Source: Agapanthus africanus (taxonomy: Eukaryota; Streptophyta; Magnoliopsida; Asparagales; Amaryllidaceae). Taken from it: a stretch of 64,000 nucleotides of DNA. The notes under the pieces are model-generated. The model saw nothing but the letters and a program-made list of their open reading frames with translations, did no database searches and was not told where the DNA came from. Location of the stretch: positions 22,733,154 to 22,797,153 of the forward strand of contig JASDDO010000028.1 of the NCBI GenBank assembly GCA_030015575.1, read 5' to 3'. The stretch's first letter is position 1, and every line of letters begins with the position of its first letter. Position numbers and translations under genes: made by a program. Below are positions 11,355 through 21,659 of this stretch, one piece after another.

Positions 11355-11612
11355 TTCATTGTACACTTTATTTCAGCACCTTTCCTTTTCTGTTATGCCA
11401 TTGTTTAGGCATTGTTTATTTCAGTTGTATTTACATTTCCATGCATTGTACAGAAAGAATGTGAATAAATAAAGTTGTTGTTTTATTATATCTTGTCTCT
11501 TGTGCATTTACTTTTATATTGCTTAGATACGCTTAGCGTATTTACTTCACAGTAAATACGTAGCGGCCTCATCGCGTTCCCTTCACCGTATTTCGGGAAG
11601 TGGGGCGTGACA

Positions 11613-12461
11613 TAAAATCAGAAAGGTTATAGAAAGATTTGTAATCACAAAAATTTGCATCAGTTATGGAAATCTATATTAATATTGGGGTTCGTAGGAG
11701 GAGAGGGAAAGGGGCGGGGTCGGGAGTGGTCAAACAACAAAGAGAAAGGGGGCTGGCACCGGAGGAGGTGATGGGGGGAGAAGAAATTGAAGAAGATGCA
11801 GAAGATGATGATGATGATGATGATGATGATGGGAATAGTATGAAAGAAAGGGGCGGGGGTGGGGGAGGTTGGACGACAAGGGCGGGGGTGGGGAAGGTTG
11901 GACGAAAAAGCTGGGATGCCCCTTCCTTCGCTCGTTTGGCTACAGGTCTGGAAGTTTGGCATCCTGGTTATTGGGATGCCTATCGTTCAGCTCGGCTGCC
12001 TCGCTTCACTAGTTCGTTAACCGTTCGCTTCGCTCACTGTTCGAGCAGCATCCGGGCTCCCCGAGCTCACCGGACAGGACAGGGGTTTTAACCCGAAGTC
12101 CGGGGCAAGCGGGTGCCTCTTTCTTGAACTTTTTCTTTAAAAAAAATCTTCTAAAAGGGCATCGACAACGGTGGTGGGGGAAGAAGAAGAAGAAGATGAT
12201 GATGATAAAGCCGATGGTGAGGGAGACACCGGCAGGGATGCTGCGGAGGACATGGTTAGGGTTAGAATTAAGGTTAGCGTTAGTGTGAGGGTTAGGATTA
12301 GGTTAATTAAGAAATGAGTAATTTGGGGAATTTTATATATATTTTTGTTGACGTTAGGTGACACATACGGTGCTGACGTGTCACCGTTGTGTTTGATAGT
12401 TTTCTGATTCTGGTTAAAACTTGTTGGGAGTTTCCGGTAAATAAGCCTTAAAAGTTGTTAC
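11613..12461. other. Non-coding flank with GAT microsatellite
   Basis: No supported gene. It has a GAT/ATG microsatellite at about 11796-11832 and purine-rich low-complexity DNA around it. A CG-rich patch lies at 11930-12100, and loose GGTTAGGGTT-type repeats at 12253-12305. Open frames here (for instance 11666-12091) encode Gly, Asp and Arg runs expected from the base composition. Confidence 0.6.
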
Positions 12462-12720
12462 CTTCTAATTGCATCAGTGAAATTATTATCTTCTGATTCT
12501 AATTGCATCAGTGAAAAGTTGAGCTTCTTCCAATGTGCTGTATACATCATAGAAATCATCAATTGCTTTGAGAGCACTAATGAGCTTTGCCACAATCCTT
12601 CGGCACTTTCCAAATTGGGGCTCGATTGCATTTCCAACTACTCATATGTAATTTTCGGATATTCGGTCTCTAAAGAAATCAAATTCTTGTGCAAACCCCA
12701 TATCTTTCCACCGTCTATAT
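12462..12720 (-). pseudogene. Terpene synthase fragment with DDxxD motif, inverted
   Basis: Read on the minus strand from 12720, the sequence encodes RRWKDMGFAQEFDFFRDR, then after a stop VVGNAIEPQFGKCRRIV, AKLISALKAIDDFYDVY and STLEEAQLFTDAIR. This is the class I terpene synthase region holding the RDR motif and the metal-binding DDxxD (DDFYD, codons at 12546-12560). The family's Trp after the ENYI segment is replaced by TGA at 12642-12644. The piece TTCACTGATGCAATTAGAA is duplicated at the end, and the exon closes at AGAAG followed by GTAAC (12461), a normal donor site. It resembles plastid monoterpene synthases. It is a pseudogene: only one exon, with a stop, facing away from the 5' piece at 12821. 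Confidence 0.85.
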
Positions 12721-12820
12721 ATTAACATATATATCATTTTATCTTTCCACCGTCTATATATATTTCCATATATATAGTACCTCTTCCTTTTCAACTACAC
12801 TCAATCCCTTTCGAAGTGCA

Positions 12821-13392
12821 ATGTTGAACCTACAATTCAACATTTCCAAAAATGTGCTTGCTTTGCCTATCCACAACTTGAGTTCCCTCAAAATGGTTAG
12901 TTCTCCTCTCTTTTTTCCCTCTAAATGATTGATTTTTCTATAACATAATCTCTGTTTCTCTTTGAGCATGCAGAAGCCTCAAAGGATCTCATCCCTTCAA
13001 ACTAAAAGTAAGCCATGCAATGCAACACTTACTTCCTCATTGGAATTAACCAAAAACCCGCGAAGATCCGCAGACTATCACCCAACAATACGGGAGCATC
13101 AACTCATCGAACTTATTCATAGTCCATATGAGGATTCAAAATTCAAAGAAAAGATTGAGGGATTGAAGAATGAGGCGAAGAAACTGGTTAAGGAAACAGA
13201 TGAGCCATTAGCTAAGCTTGAGCTTCTTCATTCTATAAGAAGGCTTGGGTCGTTTTGACGTGGAGATATTAATGGATGCGTTATACAAATTTTATGTTGA
13301 TGGATTTGAGAGGATTTGTGGATTGAAGGAGACTTCACTACTTTACTTTAGGCTCCTTAGAGAATATGGATACAATGTTTCCTCTGGTATGG
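12821..13392 (+). pseudogene. Terpene synthase 5' fragment (exons 1-2)
   Basis: Exon 1 (12821-12895) starts MLNLQFNISKNVLALPIHNL, a plastid transit-peptide-like start. An intron with GT...AG follows at 12896-12973. Exon 2 (12974 on) carries NPRRSADYHPTIREHQLIEL and KLVKETDEPLAKLELLHSIR, the N-terminal domain of the TPS family. The RR(x)8W motif used in monoterpene cyclisation has Arg in place of Trp (TIREH). After RRLG the frame breaks (stop at 13256-13258); a shifted frame continues with MDALYKFYVDGFERICGLKE, then FRLLREYGYNVSS, and homology ends near 13390. All later exons are missing. A TATA-like TATATAG lies about 50 bp upstream. Confidence 0.88.
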
Positions 13393-14613
13393 GAAAGAAA
13401 CCAATTCTAGTTCTTAGCATATGATAGCATATGCAAAGAAAATATGAGTGAACAAAATAACTATCGATTTGTGGTCGGCATTTGTTTGTCTTGATATTCA
13501 TGCTAGAAAATATCAAAGTATCGATTTCATATAATTTAAACATGATTTGCACATCAATCTAGGTTTGTAAAATGTTCCATCTTCGAATAATCATTTGTTT
13601 CCCAATTATACATTCTGAGACATGGACAAAAAGCGTCCAAACTCATATAAATCTCAGATGCTTATATAGTAGACCATAGAGATTACCATGAACGGTCTCG
13701 GTCATCCCAAAAAAATTGGCATGGTGAGTTATTTTACATAATAACTAACTTGGTTATATTTAGCTAGTAAATTAACCAGCTTTCATTTATTAAAAAAATT
13801 GTCTTTTCTATAATTGCAACATTTTTTATTTTACTCTTAAAATGATCAAAGTGTTCAATATGCACTGAACTTGAAGAAAGTGACAAAAATGGGATGAAAC
13901 AAATGTGTAACTATCGAAGAAGAAGAAGATGGTGGTGGTGCATGGTGGTGTCTAGAGAGGTCCATTTGTCATTTAGTCTGTTGGAAGAACTTGGAATGAC
14001 CATAAAAAAGCAGCCCATGTTTTTGTTTTGTTTTTCTCTAAATAAATGTGCATGTCAAGAAGTCTAATAGCCAAGAAATCTCTGTAAAGCTTGCAAAATA
14101 AAATAAAATGTGCTTAGAAGGAGATAGTTGCTTTCTATATGGGTTTTGAGAGAGAGTTTAATCTTCAAGTCAGTAAAGGTAAGGAAACAAAAAGAGCATT
14201 TTAGTTTTGTGAAAGAGAATGCTTAGCCCTCTTCGATCTCTTCTTCTATCTGTGAGCCCTATTTCCTACTATTATTGTGTGTAATCAATTTTTATTATTT
14301 TTGGATGCAATCGGAAATCGTGAACATGTGACCTCTCATTTTGGAGAGGAAAGTCATATCGCATGGGACATGTCCAATTGATCAGTATGTCGTAAGTTGG
14401 AAGCTTTTTGCTGTAACATACCTTTTTTTGTAATATCGATGTTCATACATTTCTCATACTAGCACCACACGACAGAGAGAACAAAATGGCATCTTGCCCC
14501 ATTAGGCATAACACATGAGATAATAATTTACACTCCAGAGTGAGAGTCCCGGGTTCGATTCTCGGAAAGGGTCACGTCAAAAACAAATATGGCACCCTTC
14601 GATGGAATGGTTT
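13393..14613. other. Non-coding flank between TPS fragment and Tek-D
   Basis: AT-rich sequence with no supported coding region. The only structured piece is near 14500-14580, where CCCGGGTTCGATTCTCGG looks like the B box and T arm of a tRNA-derived SINE. It is too decayed to delimit. The last five bases, AAAAT (14614-14618), are the left target duplication of Tek-D. Confidence 0.55.
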
Positions 14614-14618
14614 AAAAT

Positions 14619-17600
14619 TGTCACGCCCTGCTTCCCAAAATACGGAATACGAGGGGTTGACAAGGCCAGCCATACTCCTACGGTCGAGAAAATATCCCTC
14701 CGTAGTCACACTTCGGCTTCTAAAACTACGTGGTAATCAGTAATCAATGCACAGGTAATAGGAAATGCAGCAACTAAATCAAAAGAACTAACCAGATGGA
14801 GATCAAGGAAGTATAGCTCTGGGTCGCTGATCAAGATGTCCGCGATGTCCTCAAGCCACGTCAAGTCCTGGTCCAAGCTAGATCCACTTCTCACTCTGAG
14901 CATGCATACTCAGGTCGTCAGAGCGCGTCTGTATATATATATATATATATCCACTTCTCACTCTGAGCATGCATACTCAGGTCGTCAGAGCGTATACACA
15001 CACACACACACATGTGAACACGTGCAATAAGGATGAATACGAAACACTAATCATGAAATAATGACATGAACATGATGTAGCCAATGCAGGTAGCCAATGA
15101 AGCAGGTAAACAGTAAAGCAGTAAACAGTATGGCAGATATGTTGAATCAGTAAGCAATACATGTCAATGTCACTAACCCTATCAGTCTCTAAGTCTCACT
15201 GTACAGGTCGCCAAGCATATCGTCAGTCCAAGTGTGAGAGTAAACCACTCGTGAGTATCTCCCACCCAAGAGTAGGACCCAAGGAAAAGGGAACACGGGC
15301 CCGAGTCGCTCGCTAATAATCAATAATATCCCCATATATCTCCAGAGTCGCTGTATGTGCCGGTAATGAGACTCTCGAGATTCTGTTGAACTCACACTGA
15401 AACTACCCCACATCCCATGGTCTATATCAAACGCTAACCATAAACTCAAATACCAGTCGGTCCATGACAAGTCTACGCGAGAACTGGAGACCGGATCTCC
15501 ATCAAGCATGTCTCGACTGATACCCAAGACAAATGGACATTGTTTGGTGCCTTACCTATGACACCCATATAAGTGTTTCCATAATCGTCCCATACTAATT
15601 ATAGTCACACTTATACACGTCCCATAGACGTCGACAATGCAATAAATCAATAGGGTCCACTGATTGTGTACAAGTATGTGTCATTTTCACTTATGCATTC
15701 ATGCTTACACACTAACGTACTTGCCACAATCAAACACTAATACCTAACACTGGGTAATGCACATGATCACTAGGTTATCGAGGCAACGACCTCTACACGA
15801 TATGATGATAATACAATAATTACCATATGAATGGAATACCATCAGTCAGTGTCCTACCACTTGCATAATTTACTATAAGTCATGCGTGCAGAATTAAGCG
15901 AAACAATGTAAAAGGGGTAAACAGTATATTGAATTATCTATCAATCAAAATTGGTTTCACGCCAATCGGGTTTCAGGTTTACTGGTTATGACCATTTCAA
16001 TTTTAGTGTTCACGGCTGGAAATCCGGTTTCAGAATCGGAAGTCCATTTCGTAACAAATTTTAATCCTAGTTGGGATCGTAATTAGGCGACGCTATAGTA
16101 TAACAATATTGAGGGTTATCATTTAGGTTTTCGTCGCAATTGGAGGATCAGTAATATCTTATATCAACCGGGAGTTATGGTCATGTTAAGGTTGATGTGT
16201 AGAATCTGTTACTGCAGAATTCAGCAGAACATACTGACGTTACAAAATGTGTTAAAAATATCATACAGTTGAGGAATCCAGTGATACCAGTGGGGTAAGG
16301 AAGATAACTCAATTTTCTTCGTAACGATATATGGTTCCGCACATTTCCACATTTGAACAAGAAAATACAGTAGGTTAAAAACATGGGTTATCTGGAATTT
16401 CCTCTCTGGACTGCAGTCCAGAATCATAATTCACCGCAGTTTTATCCATCGTAACTAGTTCAACTTTAAATATCAGTTATCGTGTTCTATAGATTATTCC
16501 GTTGGCTTCGACAAGAGCCATGGAACGCCAAAATCCGACTTGTAGAAGATTTAATATGAATTTAACGGTCTAGCATGTTCAGGAAATTCAGGTTTCGTAC
16601 TGACTATCGGGAGCAGCATTACATAATTGAAACGGCCGTGGTTTTCCACTAAATTTCTACAGCACATGGGTAAATAGTAGACGGGTCTAAAGATCACAAG
16701 TTTCGTTGTTTAACGACAGATTCTCGCATATAGTTTCGTATCAAACACTTGTTTATACGTATGGTGATCGAAACTTTGGTTGTGCAAAGATATAAATAAG
16801 TATGTGTATAAAATTAATAGCATGTAAAGCAAGTGGAAATCACTTGCCTCGGTCGCTTGATATGGAAGCGACGCCGCTGCAGGGTTTTTCTCGACACACG
16901 GGATGGCGCGATGCTGGATACGGGCGCGCCGCGCGAGCACGGTGCGCGGTGACCCGGTACTGGACGCAGTGGCGATGTGGGCGTGATACGGCAGTGGGAA
17001 TGGTCCTGGCTCGGTGCGTGGTATGGCGCGACACGGAACTGGGCCTGGTGATGACACGGAGGCAGGCACGGTGCGGCACGGGACCTGGTCTGGAGGTGGG
17101 CACGACACGACACAGGCGCGGCACGGCAACTAGGCACGGGGCGCGACACGTGAGTGGGTCTGCGTGGCACGGAGACTGGACACGGGGCGCGACACGGGAG
17201 TGGGTCTGCGTTGGCACGGATGGCACGAACACGACACGGCTTGGGTTCGACACACGCACAGTACGACACGGCAATGATGGATGTGTACGGCGTTGCGATG
17301 GTGACTGCATTGACGACCGTAACGGCTACGGGGACCGATGCCACGGCTTGGCCGTCGACAACGGCGACCATAAAAGCGGGAACCGTGATCGATGTAAGTG
17401 TTCGACGAAATGCCGGGGGCTCGACTGCGATGGCTAGGGATGCAGTGAGGGGGTGTCGGTGGTGGGTGTCGCGCAGGGGCTCGACCACGGAGTAGGGGTC
17501 GCCGGTGTTTGGTGGTCAAGGTGTGGTGTTGCTCGCTGTGGTGGTGGCTGGAAGAGGGGTGACGGCGACGAGGTCGGAGACAATGGTTGCAGGGGCAGCG

Positions 17601-18258
17601 GGGGGTTGTGAGTGGAGGAGTCGGGTTCAAGAGGGGGAGGAAGTTGGTCGGAGTTGTGTGGGGAGGAGAGAGAGGGATGAGCTCGTGGCGGCGGCGTCAG
17701 TGAGTGGTCGATGAAAGGTAAGGGTCTGTGGGATCGTCGGTGAGAGGAGGCAGCGAGGGCTGGAGATTGGTGTCGCTGGCAGGGGCATGCAGGGGGGTAC
17801 AAAGTGGTCGGGGTTGGTCGGCGGTGAGGATCTCGCGGTGAGCAGGGGCGAGAAAGTGATGGTGACGAAGGGGAGAGAGGAGGCAGTGGGTGAGGTTGAG
17901 AGATGCGAGAAACGAAAGAAAGGGAGGGGGACGTGGGGAGAGAGGGGCGAGGGAGATGGAGGAGCGGTCGAAGGAAGGGTCATGGTAGTTGCACGACGTG
18001 GGGACGTGGGGGACGAGCGCGATAACGGGGGAGGTAAATGAGTGGGAAAGGAGCACGAAGGAAGAAGAAATGGAAGGAAGCAGGTCGGGGGAGTTGGGAC
18101 GGGCTCGGGGGATGAAATTGATTAGGAAAGGGAGAGAGAGATGGGCCGGGAAAATAAAGAAATTGGGAAGGGAGATGGGCCTGGTCTGGGGGGAAAATAA
18201 AGAAAATAAGAAGGGGGAAAAAGTTTTAGGGTTTGGGTTTTAAATGGTTTAGAAAAAT
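14619..18258 (-). repeat. Tek-D 3' LTR, main part
   Basis: Minus-strand LTR ending at 14619 with GGGCGTGACA. It matches 30643-34200 and continues at 29533-29655 beyond Tek-C. Differences from the 5' LTR include a duplicated ~42-bp segment (14881-14928 and 14950-14992) flanking a TA run, and a CA run at 14997-15012. A strikingly GC-rich block spans about 16860-18060 with degenerate tandem units such as GGGGCGCGACACG; the rest of the LTR is AT-rich. Confidence 0.87.
14706..14903 (-). CDS. Acidic ORF in Tek-D 3' LTR, possible relative of the micro-ORF
   Basis: A 65-residue minus-strand ORF near the LTR 3' end, starting MLRVRSGSSLDQDLTWLEDI and followed by ADILISDPELYF. The LDQ...LEDI...DPEL pattern and position recall the 27-codon ORF of Tek-A/B/C (LDQ...EDLEQF.EDPEL), but here no stop follows DPEL. 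The other Tek-D LTR has the same ORF (30730-30927) with W to C and P to L among the changes. Homology is inferred from pattern only. Confidence 0.3.
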   Translation of the reverse strand: MLRVRSGSSLDQDLTWLEDIADILISDPELYFLDLHLVSSFDLVAAFPITCALITDYHVVLEAEV

Positions 18259-18376
18259 TGTAACAACTCCAATTTTTGTATACATAAATTTGATTTAAAT
18301 TTGAAGTATACTTGGAGTATTTAATATTGCTGATATCACTTTAAGTATCTATTTTCCCACAATAATTACAAGAAAG

Positions 18377-18445
18377 AGCTTGTAGCTCATTGGTAATGCT
18401 TTGCACTGCTGAACCAAGCCACCAGAGTTCAAATCCCATGCCCTA
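18377..18445 (+). other. tRNA-like A/B-box segment in Tek-C 5' LTR
   Basis: TAGCTCATTGGTA at 18383-18395 and GTTCAAATCCC at 18427-18437, at tRNA-like spacing, about 120 bp into the LTR. Same segment as in Tek-A and Tek-B. Confidence 0.5.
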
Positions 18446-18778
18446 CATTATTTTTATATTATTTTGTTTTATTTTTTTTGGAAAGTCAGCAGTCAAATAG
18501 CCATAACTCACAAAATTTATACTGAACATAAAAAACTAAATACACCAAAATTCCCCCCATAAGTTTCCCCACCCGATGGTGCCCCGACTCGGCCGAGTCG
18601 GCCGGTCTCGAGTCGTCAACACGGAACCTGGTCATTCCCCCTGCATGCTTTATTTTCTTTGATCGGTTACCAGATTCTCAATAAATCACTTTTATTCCAA
18701 AATTTAATGATTTTTAATGTTTTTTTAAATATATTTATATATATTTTTTAATTAAAACCCTAACCCTAGCCTAGCCCT

Positions 18779-18786
18779 ATATAAAC
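18779..18786 (+). promoter_or_regulatory. TATA box of Tek-C 5' LTR
   Basis: TATATAAA, followed by CACCCCTACC, about 520 bp into the LTR. The sister LTR has it at 26891-26898. It is the likely promoter of the genomic RNA. Confidence 0.7.
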
Positions 18787-21065
18787 ACCCCTACCCTTTC
18801 ACTCTACATTCCTAAGTCCACTCTCAAAAAAATTCAAGAGAACTCGGTACGTTAGAAAAAGAGCGAAAGGCGAAGCGCTGCCGAAATCGACGACGAATTC
18901 CGGCGATCGTACTAGGACCCTTCATGACGTTTCGACGCACCAACAACCCACTACCTTCCTAGCACTCTCTAACTTGTCCAAACCCGTAATTCCCCCTCTT
19001 TCTATCTTTCTTTTCTTTTAAGAAAAATACGACTTTTTAAAACCCGACGGAAATCGGAACAAACCGATTTCCGATTCGGTTTTTCTACAAAATCTCACTT
19101 GTCACCAATTCCAAAATACCTAAATTTATTCATGATGACTATTAATCACATAACAACTAAATTGGAAAAAGTTTCTCACATGAAATGATAAGTTTTGCAA
19201 TATCGTATTCTTTTTCACATTAGCACCATAATATTTATTTTTCTTCTTCTAATCAATTCAATCATTCCTAAACACTTTCATCTTGACCACTAAACTTGTA
19301 AAAATCAATTTGAATAAGTTTTCACACATGAAATGATAACCTTTCCAATTTACCGTATTTTCACTTTAATACCATGAAGTTTCAATTTCACATTTAACCC
19401 CTAACCTTAATATACATTTAGAATGGAGCATGAGGTAATGACCTACCTCCACACACACGCAAATACAACCCTAAAACAATATCATCAAAACATAGAATAC
19501 GATAAAACGAAACTTTCATTAAAATACCATAATCTTAATAAAACCATTCTTAAAGATTTTAGATTTGTTACACTTTTAAGTAAATATTTCTTACTAGAAA
19601 AATACGATAAGTTGTGGACATTGATCGTTTATCTAAACTGACTTTGTGGTGTCTAGGCTAGGCAAGTGAGCTTGGGTAACTTTAAAAGACCCGCCTCACG
19701 ATTCGTGAGCGGATCCCTCCCTCCTCACTTGTATTTACCTGGCCACAATTGGCGGTGAAGAGGCGATTTGAGCCTTCTAACGACTTGTCGTTTAGACCAT
19801 TTAGAAATAAGCTAGTTGGCTTAGGAAACCCTAGAATCTAAAATACGGAAAACTACACTTTGCGAATAAATACCTTTTATTTTATAAAACCGTTTTCTAA
19901 AAGATTAGTGTTTTACAATCTTTGCAAAGCGCCGCTACAACTCATCTTTGGGGAACCCGTTCGGGATCGTGCGGTTTATCGTGCACTCTCGGGCTAGTAG
20001 TGCGAGATTCAGACCTCCGCAAGGAGCATTCGGTCTCGAAAGGTTTAAAATATGACGTCTTAAGAAAATGAGATTTTTGAAATATAAAATATCTATTAAA
20101 ATTATTTTTGTATAAACATATGTATATTTATCTTTTAAATACCTATTTTATTATAATATAAATTTTCCATCTTTTTTCTAAAAATCACAAAAGGATAAAG
20201 GTTACACTAAAATACCATGAACTTCAAATAATCAATATTACAGATAAATACCATTATTTATGAAACTAGGATATTTTCATTTAGAAATGTCATAACATAA
20301 AATCCACAACTCTAAAGACGAAAAATAAATACTTGAGGCGTATTTTGAAAAGTATATAAAAGTATTTTTACATAAAACCCCCTCAAGTTTTATAAATTAC
20401 CCTAAGGACCCTAACAATTATAAGACTTCGTTTCACATGGTCTGACTCGGGTTTGAGTCTGATTAATCTGACTTGAATATGATTCAAGTCAATCCATAAT
20501 CTACAAGTTTCTAATTCAATATGAACACATGAATCCATGAATACAATTACCAGTTTATACAATTTGGCTGAACCGAACCATGTATATATTCCTTTTACAT
20601 GATTACCAGTATTCCCTTTACGTGACTCTACGGTTATAACCGTTTCCTGATATCATGGTTTCGGTCAGTCAGTCAATCAATCATACAACCAACACAATTT
20701 ACAAGATAACAATACAAACAAGATATCGTGGGGTTTAAGGGGTAGATTGGTACGGAAGGTGTTAAAGGTGGCACGAGGTGGTCAGATTTAATACACCTAA
20801 TCTGAATCCAATTGCTGTTGTACCGTGGCATAAACGGTATCTTGTACTATACGTGCCCTTAGTCTCTGGCATATAGAGACTCCTCTCGTATACACTGGCA
20901 TTCTTCTGTACCAAGCTACAAACAACAGCGTTGAAATAACATTACAACAATAGTTTACACTTTAAAATGTACCTTCTTATCCTATTTTTTTTCTAGTTCC
21001 ATCTTACCTTTGGGACTTATCGAGCGATTTGTTCGCTGACGACATTCTGTTTCTCTCTTCTTTGA

Positions 21066-21149
21066 ATGTCGTCAGGTGATTTGGATCCGGCAGAAGTTGA
21101 GCCCTCGCAAGGAGACTTGGAGAAATTTACTGAAGACCCTGCACTGTAG
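21066..21149 (+). CDS. Conserved 27-codon LTR micro-ORF (Tek-C 5' LTR copy)
   Basis: ATG at 21066, TAG at 21147-21149. The peptide begins MSSGDLDPAEVEPSQGDLEK and ends FTEDPAL. Length, start triplets (ATG TCG TCA), acidic character and stop are as in Tek-A and Tek-B, although the flanking LTR DNA has diverged. Stem arms are 21036-21047 and 21064-21075. A poly(A)-type signal lies about 110 bases downstream. Product and role unknown. Confidence 0.5.
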   Translation: MSSGDLDPAEVEPSQGDLEKFTEDPAL

Positions 21150-21409
21150 TTTCATTATACACTTTTCTTTTCAGTACTTTTCATTTCCTGTTATGCCACT
21201 GTTTAGGCATCTTTTTATTTCAGTTGTATTTCCTTTCATGCATTGTACAAAGAATGTTAATAAATAAAAGTTGTTGTTCTTTTTATTTCTTGTCTCTTGT
21301 GTACTTATTTTATATTGCTTAGATACGCTTAGCGTATGTACTTCTGAGTATATACGTAGCGGACCTCGTCGCGCCCACTTCGCCGTATATTGGGAAGCGG
21401 GACGTGATA

Positions 21410-21574
21410 GGTTTTATTGGCGGCCCATGCAGGTCAGAGCTGTATGAATACCTATCATGCAGTTCTGGTCTTCGTAAACAACCTAAGCAATATAACACAA
21501 GAACCAGCAACTAAAACATTCTTTACAATTCATGTTCCTTGAATCTGTCCTAACCCAAATTTTTCTTCAAGGTT
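21410..21574 (+). other. Tek-C leader and primer-site region
   Basis: After the LTR comes GGTTTTATTGGCGGCCCATG and then CAGGTCAGAGCTG. In Tek-D the matching place reads TTGGTATCAGAGCC, a perfect tRNA-iMet-type site. Here, as in Tek-A and Tek-B, about 12 extra bases (CGGCCCATGCAG) stand inside that motif, so the standard primer site is broken or replaced. The leader is about 165 bp and non-coding. Confidence 0.5.
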
Positions 21575-21659
21575 ATGGATTCCCCGAACAACACCAGCAC
21601 CAACGTCAACAACACCCCTCTAGCACTACCCCTTGCACCAGCTGTTCCTGTACCACTGC

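Larger units (their letters stand above)
8764..11612 (+). repeat. Tek-B 3' LTR (complete, 2.85 kb)
   Basis: It starts with TGTAACAACCCC at 8764, right after the polypurine tract, and ends GGGGCGTGACA at 11612. TATA box TATAAAT is at 9284-9290, in the same position as in Tek-C. A GC-rich CGGCCGAGTC palindrome block is at 9070-9115, the tRNA-like segment at 8870-8935 and the micro-ORF at 11271-11354. It is closely similar to the surviving part of its 5' LTR with no net length change, so integration was fairly recent. The flank is TAAAA (11613-11617). Confidence 0.9.
18259..21409 (+). repeat. Tek-C 5' LTR
   Basis: It begins TGTAACAACTCC and ends GGACGTGATA (TGACA in the 3' LTR). TATA box TATATAAA at 18779-18786; micro-ORF at 21066-21149; AATAAATAAA near 21259. 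It has lost 14 bp of the U3 hairpin: GTCAACACGGAA (18614-18625) runs directly into CCTGGTCAT. Otherwise it is nearly identical to 26367-29527. Confidence 0.92.

Noticed and set aside
11666-12091. 141-residue ORF with an Asp run
   Set aside because: The Asp run is the GAT microsatellite and the rest is Gly/Arg low complexity; no domain, no splice context.
16802-17802. Long ORFs on both strands in the Tek-D GC-rich block (also 32651-33513)
   Set aside because: They overlap in up to five frames, encode Arg/Pro/His/Thr runs set by base composition, and are kept in both LTRs only because those are recent copies.
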